From assembly GCA_947476285.1 (NCBI GenBank), contig CANJPU010000043.1:1-46195 (forward strand): a DNA stretch of 46,195 nucleotides, in the 5' to 3' direction. Shown here piece by piece: positions 24,278 through 33,391 of the stretch. A program made the translations under genes and the position numbers. Position 1 is the first letter of the stretch. Every line of letters begins with the position of its first letter. Source of the DNA: Comamonadaceae bacterium (GTDB lineage: Bacteria > Pseudomonadota > Gammaproteobacteria > Burkholderiales > Burkholderiaceae_C). The notes beneath the pieces were generated by a model. It did no database searches, had not been told where the DNA came from, and saw only the letters and a program-made list of their open reading frames with translations.

Positions 24278-24471
24278 GAGAGCTCCTGTTTGTGACAAGC
24301 TGCGAATCTTACTATTTGCATTGCGAATCGACTACTCGCACTGATAAGAAGTGGCACCCAAGCTGCTGGCCCTGGCACGCATGCTGGAAGCCGGGATGGT
24401 GTTGGACTGAGGCTGCGAATTCGCGTTGAAGCAGCAGCAATCAAAGGAGTCCGCCTGTCTACAGCCACAGC

Positions 24472-25293
24472 TCAGCGCCCCTTGAACACCGGCGGTCGCC
24501 GCTCGATGAATGACAGTCTGCCCTCAACCGCATCTTCGGTTTGCGACAGCCGCTGCTGCACTTCGATGAATTCGGCTGCCGCACTCAAGGGCCCCTCTTC
24601 AATTGACTTGCGCACATTGAGCCGGGTGGCGATGACCGCCAACGGTGCTTGCTGCGTGATGCGCTGGGCCATGGCGAATGCTTCTGCGAACTCTTGCCCC
24701 GCCGGCACGACCTTCTGCACGAAGTTCAACCGCTGCGCGTGTGCGCTGTCAAACTCCACGCCGGTCAACAGCAGGTGCAAGGCATGGCCAGAGCCCGCAC
24801 GCTGCGCCATGCGGATGGTGGCGCCACTGGTGGCCATGATGCCGCGGCCCACCTCCATCTGCGCGAAGCGGCAGTTGTCAGCCGCAACAACCATATCGGC
24901 CGCCAGCATCAATTCAATGCCAATCGTGAAGCAGATTCCCTTGACCGCCACCACCACTGGCTTTGTGCGGCGCCTGTAGCCGGGCAGGCCCAGGTCGAGC
25001 GGATCGACAAGGTTCATGTCGCGCGGCACGAGTCTTTCGCCGCGCTGCTGGTAGGGTGCCAGCGAGGGCAGATCCATGCCACCGGTGAAGTGATCGCCGG
25101 CCGCATAGAGCAAGCCCACGCGCAGCCCGGCCTCGTCGTCCAGGCGGGTGTAGGCCTGCGCCAACTCGCGCATCATGCGCGGCGTCACGCCGTTGCGCTT
25201 GGCGGGCCGGTTGATGCCGATCAGAAGAATGCCGTCTGCGACCTCTGTGTCGATGCAGCCTTCGGCCGGTGGTGTGGAGTGGGTTGGGTTCAT
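24472..25293 (-). CDS. Enoyl-CoA hydratase/isomerase (crotonase) family protein
   Basis: A 273-residue crotonase-fold protein: NRPAKRNGVTPRMMRELAQA, an oxyanion-hole loop at AAGDHFTGGMDL, VVAVKGICFTIGIELMLAAD, and a C-terminal FIERRPPVFKGR, a typical crotonase ending. The second oxyanion stretch reads CFTIGIE, where GAGGG or GGG is usual. The Glu of the canonical hydratase motif is not obvious, so it could be a hydrolase or isomerase variant. Its ATG overlaps the stop of the CapA-like gene by four bases (ATGA). Confidence 0.8.
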   Translation of the reverse strand: MNPTHSTPPAEGCIDTEVADGILLIGINRPAKRNGVTPRMMRELAQAYTRLDDEAGLRVGLLYAAGDHFTGGMDLPSLAPYQQRGERLVPRDMNLVDPLDLGLPGYRRRTKPVVVAVKGICFTIGIELMLAADMVVAADNCRFAQMEVGRGIMATSGATIRMAQRAGSGHALHLLLTGVEFDSAHAQRLNFVQKVVPAGQEFAEAFAMAQRITQQAPLAVIATRLNVRKSIEEGPLSAAAEFIEVQQRLSQTEDAVEGRLSFIERRPPVFKGR

Positions 25294-26342
25294 GCTGTCA
25301 GTGGGGAGATTTCAATTTCTCGGCCTGCACAGTTGATCTTGGTGTTCATGCCATCGGACAGATCTTCCAGCATCCAGGCCATGCGTTGCGTGCCGCGCTC
25401 ATCGGCTGGGCAGGGCTGGCGCGCCGGGTTGGCCATGAAGGGCAGAAGACGAAAATTGCGAAGACCACTGCATTCGATGTCGCACTTGATCACCACCGTC
25501 TCCGGTCGGAAGTAGTGATGCGACATGTCGAAGGCGAAGTTGCCGACGCTGTAGAAGATGGGCCGCTGCTTGTAGAACTCCACGCCCAGCACCATGTGCG
25601 CGTGGTGTCCGACAATGGCGTCCGCCCCGGCATCGATCGCAGCGCAACCCAACTCACGCTGATACTCGGCAACTTTGCCGTGGCGCTCCGAGACGCCCCA
25701 ATGCCAGGCCACGAACACCACATCGGCATCGGCCTTCGCGGCTCGCACATCCTCCTGCACCATCCGAAGGTCATCAGGGTTGGCGTGCGAGCGAATGTGC
25801 AGCGGACTGCCCGGCTGCATCACCACACGGAAGTTGACGTCGTACGAGGTGCTGGCACGAACGACGGCCGCGCCATGCCCGTCCCGGCTTGCTGCGTACG
25901 CCGGCAGGCACACAGAGGTGTATGAGAGAAAGCTCACCCGCAGGCCTTTGACTTGCAGGCTCACGGGCCGCCGTGCTTGCACAAGATTGCGCCCAGCACC
26001 GCAATACGCAATGCCCTGCGCACCCAGCAGTTCAAATGTCTGCTCCAGGCCGAGTGCGCCATAGTCCATGGTGTGGTTGTTGGCCAGGCTGACAATGTCC
26101 ACGCCCGCGTTCTTCAGCCCCTTGGCGGCACGTGGCACCGACCGAACCGGAATGCCCACGCCGGTGATGGCGGCATGCACTTCGCCCTGGTCGCAGATGG
26201 GGCCTTCAACGTTCAGATAGGTGACATCCGCAGCTCGCATGATGTCCGCCACATGGCGCAGCATGAAGTCGGGGTCTGTTTCGCTGACCATGAAATCCCC
26301 GGCGCCGATGAATGAGGCAGTGGACACGATCGAGTTCTCCAT
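25290..26342 (-). CDS. CapA-like (PGA_cap) metallophosphatase-fold protein
   Basis: A 350-residue protein of the CapA family (poly-gamma-glutamate capsule protein CapA), which has a metallophosphatase-like fold. Motifs in order are FIGAGDFMV, VTYLNVEGPI, SLANNHTMDYGALGLEQTF, FVAWHWGVSE, DAIVGHHAHMVLGVEF and PIFYSVGNFAFD. Unlike capsule CapA proteins, no signal peptide or membrane anchor is visible, and no other capsule genes are near. It is locked into the catabolic cluster by the ATGA overlap with the crotonase gene and 40 bp from the Bug gene. A hydrolase acting on an amide- or phosphate-linked compound is possible. ATG 26342 is used; an in-frame TTG sits at 26348. Confidence 0.82.
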   Translation of the reverse strand: MENSIVSTASFIGAGDFMVSETDPDFMLRHVADIMRAADVTYLNVEGPICDQGEVHAAITGVGIPVRSVPRAAKGLKNAGVDIVSLANNHTMDYGALGLEQTFELLGAQGIAYCGAGRNLVQARRPVSLQVKGLRVSFLSYTSVCLPAYAASRDGHGAAVVRASTSYDVNFRVVMQPGSPLHIRSHANPDDLRMVQEDVRAAKADADVVFVAWHWGVSERHGKVAEYQRELGCAAIDAGADAIVGHHAHMVLGVEFYKQRPIFYSVGNFAFDMSHHYFRPETVVIKCDIECSGLRNFRLLPFMANPARQPCPADERGTQRMAWMLEDLSDGMNTKINCAGREIEISPLTA

Positions 26343-26382
26343 TCGCAAAGAGGCTTCGGTGCGCGGGCTGGGTCGCCCACAG

Positions 26383-27339
26383 TCATTCAGGCTTGAGATC
26401 GGCGACTGTCGCAGCGCCCTTCCATCGGCCCAGGTCCGATGCGATCAGCTTGCCCAGATCTTCGGGCGAACTCACCCCAAGCGCCCAACCCTGTGCTGTC
26501 AGCGGACCTTGCAACTCCTGCGCCTCCATGGCCTTTTGCAACTCGGCCTGCATGCGGCGCACCACATCCGCACCGGTGCCGGGCGGCGCGAGAACGCCGA
26601 ACCATTGGGTCATGGCGAGGTTCTGAAAGCCCAACTCGGTCATGGTGGGCACGGTGGGCAACGCAGCGTTGCGCCCTGCGCTGGTGATCACGGCCAGGGC
26701 ATTGAGCCGGCCCGCCTTGATGAACGGCAGCGCGGTAGAGACGGATGCGAGCGCGAACTGCACCTGTCCACCCACCAGCGCGTTGATCGCCTCGCTGCCG
26801 CCCTTGTACGGAATATGGTCGGCCTTGATGCCAGTGCTGGCCCGCATGAGTTCAGCCAGCAGATGAAACACAGTGCCGGGGCCTCCGGAGGAATAGGCAA
26901 TGCGCCTGGAATTGGTCAGCGCCAGCAGTTGCTCAATGCTGTTGACGCCAAGCGTTGGCGGCACCACCACCACCACGGGCATCGAGCCGATGTGCGCAAC
27001 CGGCGTGAAATCTTTCAGCGTGTCGTAGGGCATGGTCTTGCGGGTCGCGGGCACCATCGCGAACGAGGTGTCGGCCAGCAGCAGGGTGTAGCCGTCAGGC
27101 GGTGATTTTGCGACGTAGGAATTCGCAATCAAGCTGGCCGCGCCTGGCTTGTTCTCAACGACCACCGGCTGTCCGGTCTGCTTGCTGATCTGCTGAGCCA
27201 CCAATCTCGCCAGCACGTCGGTGGCGCCGCCCGCGCCGTAGCCTACGACCAGGCGTATCGATTTGTTGGGATAGGGCTGCTGGGCCGCCACACCGAGCGC
27301 GAGCAGCCCCGCCACCAGCAACACAAGAATCTTTTTCAT
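26383..27339 (-). CDS. Bug-family solute-binding protein 5
   Basis: A 318-residue exported protein with a short clean signal peptide (MKKILVLLVAGLLALGVAAQ), then QPYPNKSIRLVVGYGAGGAT, QPVVVENKPGAAS, PPDGYTLLLADTS, ADHIPYKGGSEAI, TVPTMTELGF and LAPPGTGADVV. AAGGAG 6 bases before ATG 27339 is a strong ribosome site. It lies 84 bp after the SDR gene in the long cluster and is probably cotranscribed with it. Ligand unknown. Confidence 0.9.
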   Translation of the reverse strand: MKKILVLLVAGLLALGVAAQQPYPNKSIRLVVGYGAGGATDVLARLVAQQISKQTGQPVVVENKPGAASLIANSYVAKSPPDGYTLLLADTSFAMVPATRKTMPYDTLKDFTPVAHIGSMPVVVVVPPTLGVNSIEQLLALTNSRRIAYSSGGPGTVFHLLAELMRASTGIKADHIPYKGGSEAINALVGGQVQFALASVSTALPFIKAGRLNALAVITSAGRNAALPTVPTMTELGFQNLAMTQWFGVLAPPGTGADVVRRMQAELQKAMEAQELQGPLTAQGWALGVSSPEDLGKLIASDLGRWKGAATVADLKPE

Positions 27340-27423
27340 TGTCTGTCTCCTTCGTTGTTGAGAGCTTCACAAGCGGGTGTGCGGATTCGATAGGCCACAC
27401 CCTGCCGGACGCTTCGCGTTCAA

Positions 27424-28173
27424 TCAGATCGCCATGTGCAGCCCGCCATCCACATAGGCGCGCTGCCCGGTGATGTAGCGCGCCTTTGGCGAGCACAGAA
27501 ACGCCACCAGGTAGGCCATGTCCTGCGGTTCGCCGAAGTAGCCCAGCGGAATGTGCGTCTTGGCGAAGGCAAGCTCTTCTTCTGGTGGGTACAGCCTGGC
27601 GATCTGTTCGCTGTGAATGCGCCCCGGCGACAGGCAGTTCACCGTGATGTTGTAGGGGCCGATGTCGCGCGACAAGCCCTTGGCCCAGGCATACAGCGCC
27701 GCCTTGGAAGCAGCAGAGCCATTGACGCCCGTGGGCTCCAGTGATCCGGCCATGCAGATGATGCGGCCCCAGCGCTGAGCCTTCTGGTGAGGCAAAAATA
27801 ACTGAGTCAACTTGCGCGCGGGCGTGAAGTTGATCGCAAAGGCCTCGTCCCACGCGTCGTCGTCGGCATCGACCGGCAAGGGTCTGGCACCGCCGACGCT
27901 GTGTATCAGGATATCGACGCCGCCCAGGGCGCGGGTCGCTTGCTCAAATATCCGTTCGGGTGCGTTGCGATCGTAGAGGTCGGCCACGATGGGAACCGGT
28001 GCGGGCCCGCCGTCTTGCGCCACTTCCTGTCTCAACTCCTCCAGGAGATTGGCCCTTCTCGCGACCACTGCAGTTCTCACGCCCTCGGCCGCCAGAACCT
28101 TGGTGATGCCCCGCCCGATGCCGGTGCTGGCACCGGTGATGATGGCCGACTTGCCTGCCAGTTCGAGGTCCAC
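27424..28173 (-). CDS. SDR-family protein lacking the catalytic Tyr
   Basis: A 249-residue short-chain dehydrogenase fold: cofactor motif TGASTGIG (13-20), SVGGARPLP, GRIICMAGSLEPTG, and the closing YITGQRAYVDGGLH. The active-site helix reads NGSAASKAALYAW, so Lys157 is kept while Ser153 occupies the Tyr position, with a shorter loop after Ser144. The nucleotide sequence around 27700-27730 supports this reading. It may therefore bind NAD(P) without classical dehydrogenase activity, or use a variant mechanism known in some SDRs. It sits between the AhpD-like gene and Bug gene 5. Confidence 0.8.
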   Translation of the reverse strand: MDLELAGKSAIITGASTGIGRGITKVLAAEGVRTAVVARRANLLEELRQEVAQDGGPAPVPIVADLYDRNAPERIFEQATRALGGVDILIHSVGGARPLPVDADDDAWDEAFAINFTPARKLTQLFLPHQKAQRWGRIICMAGSLEPTGVNGSAASKAALYAWAKGLSRDIGPYNITVNCLSPGRIHSEQIARLYPPEEELAFAKTHIPLGYFGEPQDMAYLVAFLCSPKARYITGQRAYVDGGLHMAI

Positions 28174-28381
28174 GTGTCCGATCCTTCCTGTCAGGCGCTA
28201 CGCTGGCCAGACTGGGCAATGGTAAGCCCAACTTGGCGATCAGACCAGAGGTGTCAGCCAAAAGGAATGCCCCCTTGCACCAGCCATTCGGCCCTGGTAT
28301 GGGCAAGGCGGCGGTTGACTGCCGGCTTGGGTTGGCGCGTCGCGGCAGGCGATGCCCGGCAGGCGCTCATACTGTGGCGCC

Positions 28382-28936
28382 CTACTTGTGCTGCCGAAAC
28401 GCCGCATAGAGGTTCACGTAGCCGTGCTCAATGCGCGGCTTGGCGCGTTTGACCGCCATCTCTCGCGTCATCGGCGTGAAGCCGTGCCCTTCAACAAGCT
28501 TTTGCATGAAGGAAGCCCGGGCTGTCACCGCAATCGCGTCGTGCAACGCGTGCCCGTCCCAACCGGCATCAAACACCGCGTCGGCATCGGCTTGCGTCAT
28601 CTCGCTGGGTGTCGCCATCAGCTTGCGCACAAAGGCCAGCAGTGTCTTCAGGCGCGGCTCCAGGGGTGCGCTCGCTGGGTCTTTCAGCAGGGTCTCGATC
28701 GCACCATTGGGGATACCCCATGCGTAGGCGACCTCTGAGTGCGCCACATAGACAAAGTTGCAGCCGCCCACTGCGGCAGCATACGCAAGAATCAACTCGC
28801 GCTCGCCTTGCGTCAAGGGCGAGGGGCCGTTCATCAGCGCCTGGCTCATCTGCGCCCACGGGCCGTATTGCTCAGGGTATTTCATGAAGACGGCGGGCGG
28901 GCCGGCGTCGGCTGCGAGAGATTTGAAGAATGGCAC
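28382..28936 (-). CDS. AhpD/CMD-family protein with a partial redox motif
   Basis: A 184-residue all-helical AhpD-like protein: SPLTQGERELILAYAAAVGG followed by CNFVYVAHSEVA. The canonical peroxidase motif is C-x-x-C-x-x-x-H. Here Cys59 and His66 are present but Val62 replaces the second Cys, so the disulphide chemistry of AhpD is unlikely. The start is a GTG at 28936 with AAAGG 9 bases upstream; no in-frame ATG precedes it. It is 63 bp downstream of the aldehyde dehydrogenase gene. Decarboxylase or lactone chemistry is possible but unproven. Confidence 0.75.
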   Translation of the reverse strand: MPFFKSLAADAGPPAVFMKYPEQYGPWAQMSQALMNGPSPLTQGERELILAYAAAVGGCNFVYVAHSEVAYAWGIPNGAIETLLKDPASAPLEPRLKTLLAFVRKLMATPSEMTQADADAVFDAGWDGHALHDAIAVTARASFMQKLVEGHGFTPMTREMAVKRAKPRIEHGYVNLYAAFRQHK

Positions 28937-28998
28937 TTGAATGAACCTTTTTTGTTGGAATGAAGAGAGTGGCTTTGGCTGGGTCAGTGTCGTGTAAA

Positions 28999-30507
28999 TT
29001 ACAAGCGCATGAGAACAGATTTTGTCTGCGTATAAGCTTCGATTGACTCGGCACCGCCTTCGCGTCCGTAGCCCGATTGTTTGTAGCCGCCAAAGGACAT
29101 GACTGGGTCGCCCTCCGCATAGGTGTTGATCCAGACCCGACCTGCCTTGAGCGCGCGAGCGACCCGGTGCGCACGGCTGGCGTCTCGGGTCCAGACGGCG
29201 GCGGCCAGGCCGTACTGCGTGTCGTTGCCCTTGAACACCGCGTCGTCTTCGTCTGTGAAAGGAATGATGGACAGCACCGGGCCGAAGATTTCCTCTTGGG
29301 CAATGGTCATGGCGTTGGAGACGGGGCTAAACACAGTGGGCTCCACAAAGTAACCCACGCCGCCCACCCGCGAGCCGCCCAATGCCAGCCGCGCACCCTG
29401 GCTCTTGCCTGCATCGACGTACGACAGCACGCGTTCCATCTGCCGCTGAGAAATCAATGGGCCCAGCTTGGTCTGCGCATCGAAGGGCGAGCCCACCTTG
29501 AAGGTGGCTGCAGTGCGCAACACCTGCTCGGTGGCCTGTTCCAGCAAACTCTCGTGCACGAACAGGCGCGTACCGGCCGAGCAGATCTGGCCGGAGTTGC
29601 GGCAGAAGGTGTCCACTGCCACTGCCAGCGCCCTGTCGATGTCGGCATCGGGGAAGACGATGTTGGGCGACTTCCCGCCCAGCTCCAGCGTCACCTTCTT
29701 CATGTTGACGGTGGACGCCTGCAAAATCTGCCTGCCCACCGCGGTCGATCCGGTGAATGCGACCTTGTCGATGTCCGGATGGGCCGCTATCGCCGCGCCG
29801 GCAGTGGCCCCGTAGCCTGGCACGACGTTGAGCACGCCAGGCGGCAGCCCGACTTGCTCAATCAATTCCGCCAGGCGCAAGGTCGTCAGCGGCGCTTGTT
29901 CGGCCGGCTTGAGAATGGCGGTGTTGCCGCACACCAGCGCGGGCGCAATCTTGTTGGCCGCCATCACCAAGGGCACGTTCCATGCATTGATCAGGCCGCA
30001 CACACCCATGGGCTCGCGCAGCATGTACTGAAAGCGCGATGCGTCCATCGGGTTGGTGGTGCCGAATATCTTGGTCGGCCAGCCAGCGTAGTAACGGAAA
30101 ATCTCCGCCACTTGCGCGACACGGGCAACGCAGGCCGCAAGCGGTGCGCCCATGTCGAGGGTTTCCAGCACAGCCAACTCGTGTGCGTTCTCTTCGACTG
30201 CCTGTGCGATATTGAGCAAGAGCCGTGTGCGCGCATGCGGCGAGATGCCACTCCATGATGGCGCCTCAAAGGCGCGCCGCGCAGCCAGGACGGCGGCATC
30301 GACATCGGCACTGTCCGCCTCTGCCACTGATGTCAAGCTCTGCTCGGTCGATGGGTCAATGACCTCAAAGGTCTTGCCCGAGCGGGCATCAACCCACTGC
30401 CCGCCAATCAGCAAACGCTTGGGGCCGCTGCGCAACCATGCCAAGGCTTTCTGATACCCGGGGGTGGCAGCGGGGTTGGCTGTTGCGGTCTTTTCAGTAG
30501 TCGTCAT
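28999..30507 (-). CDS. NAD(P)-dependent aldehyde dehydrogenase
   Basis: A 502-residue ALDH with catalytic Cys309 (GQICSAGTRLFV), general base Glu275 (VTLELGGKSPN), Asn177 (NAWNVP), the cofactor segment FTGSTAVGRQI and the late EEIFGPVLS motif. Length is normal for the family. It has about 30 extra N-terminal residues rich in Thr and Ala before the core. Its ATG overlaps the stop of the GMC oxidoreductase gene by four bases (ATGA), tying alcohol and aldehyde oxidation into one transcript. It would turn the GMC product into the acid used by the acyl-CoA ligase of the cluster. Confidence 0.93.
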   Translation of the reverse strand: MTTTEKTATANPAATPGYQKALAWLRSGPKRLLIGGQWVDARSGKTFEVIDPSTEQSLTSVAEADSADVDAAVLAARRAFEAPSWSGISPHARTRLLLNIAQAVEENAHELAVLETLDMGAPLAACVARVAQVAEIFRYYAGWPTKIFGTTNPMDASRFQYMLREPMGVCGLINAWNVPLVMAANKIAPALVCGNTAILKPAEQAPLTTLRLAELIEQVGLPPGVLNVVPGYGATAGAAIAAHPDIDKVAFTGSTAVGRQILQASTVNMKKVTLELGGKSPNIVFPDADIDRALAVAVDTFCRNSGQICSAGTRLFVHESLLEQATEQVLRTAATFKVGSPFDAQTKLGPLISQRQMERVLSYVDAGKSQGARLALGGSRVGGVGYFVEPTVFSPVSNAMTIAQEEIFGPVLSIIPFTDEDDAVFKGNDTQYGLAAAVWTRDASRAHRVARALKAGRVWINTYAEGDPVMSFGGYKQSGYGREGGAESIEAYTQTKSVLMRL

Positions 30508-32144
30508 GCTTGTCTTTCATTGGTTCCGGAGCGGATCATGTCCGCTGCCTTTTCCGCGATCATCACAGTCGGTGCGTTTGTGTTGCCTGAGGTCACTGTG
30601 GGCATGATGGATGCGTCCACGACGCGCAAGCCCGCTGCCCCCCGCACGCGCAACTGCGCATCGACCACGGCCATCTCGTCTGTGCCCATCTTGCATGTGC
30701 CTGCCGGGTGGTATGAGCAATGCCCTTCGCGCCTCATGAAGTCGATCAATTGCGCGTCGGTCTTGACATCTGCGCCCGGGACAAGTTCGCTCACGATGCG
30801 CGATGCCATTGGCTCGGTCGCCAGGATGGCGCGCAGAATGCGCATGCCCGAAAGCGTCGCATCAATGTCTTCCTGTACCGCCAGATAGTTGGGCAAAAAT
30901 GCTGGCGCGTCAAGGGGATCTGCGCTGAGCAGTCGCACTTCGCCGCGCGACGCAGGCCGCACTCGGTACACCGAGGCACCGATGGCGTGATAGCTGTCAA
31001 CATCGACGACGCCGCTATCCTGGTAAGTGAAGGTCATCGGGCGGAAACTGATCTCCAGATCGGCGTAGTCCAGCTCGGGGCGGCTCTTTGCAAAGGCGGC
31101 TGCCTGCGAAGACGAGAGCGAGAGATAACCGCGCTTGGTCATGACATAACGAAAGCCCTGCCAGTACTTGCGCCAGCCATTCAAGTCTTTGTTGTAGGAA
31201 CTTTGCGGTGTGCACAGGGCCTGGACGCGAATGGCGCAGTGGTCCTGAAGATTCTGGCCCACACCGGGCAGATGCAGCAGAGTCTGGATGCCGTGGCCCT
31301 GCAGTGCCGCGCCATCGCCTATGCCCGAGAGCATCAGCAGTTGCGGCGAGGCCAGCGCGCCGCCGCAAAGAATCACCTCGCGCCGGGCCTTGTAGCTGAC
31401 GATCTCACCGCGCTCGTGCACCTCAACGCCGGTGGCCTGCCGGCCTTCGAACAACACCCGGCGCACATGCACATCGGTGCGCACGACCAGATTGGCGCGG
31501 TGGCGCACTGGGGCAATATAGGCGTCGTAGGCCGAATGCCGAACGCCATTGCGAATATTGGATTGCAAAATGCCGGCGCCTTCATGCTCCAGCCCGGTGA
31601 AGTCGTCGATACGGGGCAGCCCTGTGCGGCGCGCCGCTTCGACGAAATCGACGATGCTGGGATGCTTCAGAGTCGGGTCGCTCACAACCAGCGGGCCATC
31701 GCCTCCGTGGTAGGGGCCGGGCCCACGCACGTTGTTCTCGGAACGCTTGAAGTACGGCAACACATCGTCCCAGCCCCAGCCGGTGTTGCCCAGGCTGGCC
31801 CAGTGGTCGAAGTCACCCCGGTTGCCACGGCAGTGAACCATGCCATTGATGGCGCTGCTGCCGCCCAGTGTCTTGCCGCGCGGCCAGTAAAGGCTGCGGT
31901 TGTTCAGCGTGGGCACAGGCTCGGTGTGAAAGCGCCAGTTGTAGCGCTCGGACTTGAACAGTTTGGCCATGCCTGCGGGCGCGCGAATCCAGAAGTCGTC
32001 TGCAGGCGGACCCGCCTCCAGAAGCAACACGCGGCAATCCGCCTGCTCGGACAAGCGCCCCGCCATCACGCAGCCAGCCGTGCCGGCGCCCACGACGATG
32101 TAGTCAAAATTGTCCAGGCAGGCTGTCACTTCGGGCGCTTTCAA
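30504..32144 (-). CDS. GMC-family FAD-dependent alcohol dehydrogenase
   Basis: A 546-residue flavoprotein of the glucose-methanol-choline family, like choline, polyethylene-glycol or aliphatic alcohol dehydrogenases. FAD motif GAGTAGCVMAGRL (20-32) is followed by LLLEAGPP, the signature WPRGKTLGGSSAINGMVHCR, a second GMC motif GGALASPQLLMLSGIG, and the active-site pair His479 (CSYHPAGTCKMG) and Asn in VTSGNTNAP. The longest start is a TTG at 32144; the family core begins at about residue 11, so GTG 32129 is possible. It is 11 bp after Bug gene 6. The GMC-ALDH-acyl-CoA ligase set recalls alcohol or polyether oxidation operons. Confidence 0.92.
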   Translation of the reverse strand: MKAPEVTACLDNFDYIVVGAGTAGCVMAGRLSEQADCRVLLLEAGPPADDFWIRAPAGMAKLFKSERYNWRFHTEPVPTLNNRSLYWPRGKTLGGSSAINGMVHCRGNRGDFDHWASLGNTGWGWDDVLPYFKRSENNVRGPGPYHGGDGPLVVSDPTLKHPSIVDFVEAARRTGLPRIDDFTGLEHEGAGILQSNIRNGVRHSAYDAYIAPVRHRANLVVRTDVHVRRVLFEGRQATGVEVHERGEIVSYKARREVILCGGALASPQLLMLSGIGDGAALQGHGIQTLLHLPGVGQNLQDHCAIRVQALCTPQSSYNKDLNGWRKYWQGFRYVMTKRGYLSLSSSQAAAFAKSRPELDYADLEISFRPMTFTYQDSGVVDVDSYHAIGASVYRVRPASRGEVRLLSADPLDAPAFLPNYLAVQEDIDATLSGMRILRAILATEPMASRIVSELVPGADVKTDAQLIDFMRREGHCSYHPAGTCKMGTDEMAVVDAQLRVRGAAGLRVVDASIMPTVTSGNTNAPTVMIAEKAADMIRSGTNERQA

Positions 32145-32155
32145 AGGTATGAGAC

Positions 32156-33130
32156 CTACTGCTTGGGCAGGCCGAGGTCGGAGATCAGCTTGGTAAGCCC
32201 GGTCACTTCGTCCTTGAGAAACTGATTGAATTTATCCGACGACATCAACACCACCTCGGAGCCTTGCTCGCGAAACCGATCCTTCACCTCTGGTGTGTTC
32301 AGGGCGGCATGCAAAGCCTCAGAGAGCTTCTGGACAACGTCCCTGGGTGTTCCGGCTGGCGCGAGCAAGCCGATCCACAGGTTGAAGGTGTAGTCAGGCA
32401 CACCCGTTTCGATGAACGTGGGCACCTCGGGCAGTACATCCATGCGCTTGGGCGAGGTCACCCCGATCGCCTTCAGGCGCCCGTCACGCATCATGGACAG
32501 ACCGCTGGCATAGCCCTCGAAGATCATGCCCACGCGCCCTGAGACAACGTCGGGCCAGGCCGCGGCATTGCCCTTGTACGGAACGTGCAGCAAGTTCAAT
32601 CCGGCCGCCCGGGCGAACATGGCCCCGGCAAGGTGCGTGGTGCTTCCAGTACCCGCCGAGCCATAACTCAGTTTGCCGGGGTTTGCCTTGGCACGCTTGA
32701 TCATGTCCGCCAGGTTCTTGTCTGGCTGATCGGGCCCTGTCACCAGCACGAATGGGGAATAGGTCATCGGGCCGATGCCCACGAAGTCCTTTGCAAGGTC
32801 ATAGCCGGGGTCAAGACTGGACACTTGCTGTATCGCCACCGTGTTGACTGCCGCCATCAAGGTGTAGCCGTCGGCGGGCACCGTCTTCATCCCGCGGATG
32901 GCAACCAGGCCTCCTGCGCCGACGCGGTTTTCCACGACAACCTGCTGGCCCAGCTTGTCACCCATGTGCCGGGCCACCAGGCGGGTGGTGATGTCAAGCA
33001 AGCCACCCGCTGCCGAGGTCACGATCACGCGCACGGGTTTGGTGGGGAATGGATCAGCGGCCTGCGCCACGCTTGCCCCTGCAAGCGCAATGGCAGCGGT
33101 CATGAGAGCGCGCCTGAACAGTGTCTTCAT
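32156..33130 (-). CDS. Bug-family solute-binding protein 6
   Basis: A 324-residue exported protein: signal peptide MKTLFRRALMTAAIALAGAS ending VAQAA, mature start DPFPTKPVRVIVTSAAGGLL, then QQVVVENRVGAGG, ADGYTLMAAVN, LLHVPYKGNAAAWPDVVSG, VPTFIETGVPDY and LAPAGTPRDVVQKL. AGGAG 8 bases before ATG 33130 sets the start. It is placed directly ahead of the GMC gene, so its ligand may be the cluster's substrate or an acid derived from it. Confidence 0.9.
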   Translation of the reverse strand: MKTLFRRALMTAAIALAGASVAQAADPFPTKPVRVIVTSAAGGLLDITTRLVARHMGDKLGQQVVVENRVGAGGLVAIRGMKTVPADGYTLMAAVNTVAIQQVSSLDPGYDLAKDFVGIGPMTYSPFVLVTGPDQPDKNLADMIKRAKANPGKLSYGSAGTGSTTHLAGAMFARAAGLNLLHVPYKGNAAAWPDVVSGRVGMIFEGYASGLSMMRDGRLKAIGVTSPKRMDVLPEVPTFIETGVPDYTFNLWIGLLAPAGTPRDVVQKLSEALHAALNTPEVKDRFREQGSEVVLMSSDKFNQFLKDEVTGLTKLISDLGLPKQ

Positions 33131-33391
33131 GGGGAATTCTCCTGATAGTGGTTGGGCGGGTTGGCGTCAGTGCGCGTCCCACCGACATGCCGGCAAGCGC
33201 CAGCTTCCTTGAGGTATGTTGCCCTCATACTGCAAAACCTGTGCCACGGCCGACTGACCATGCCCGCACGGGAATGCCTGTCACGGCCCCGCCCATGGCA
33301 CGCCCAGATGCTTGCCAGGAAAACATGTGTGTCTGCCTTGAATACAACGCTGTCATCCGCCTGCGCCCGTGAGACCCTTGTCGCTCCTGGA
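33131..33391. other. Gap within the catabolic cluster
   Basis: No gene is seen in these 261 bases. Together with the remnant to the right, this is the widest break inside the minus-strand cluster, so a promoter for the Bug-GMC-ALDH segment may lie here. No boxes could be assigned. Confidence 0.3.

Noticed and set aside
28254..28370. 38-codon minus-strand frame between the AhpD-like and SDR genes
   Set aside because: It could be a small protein or a remnant (ends RAEWLVQGGIPFG), but nothing supports translation or homology.
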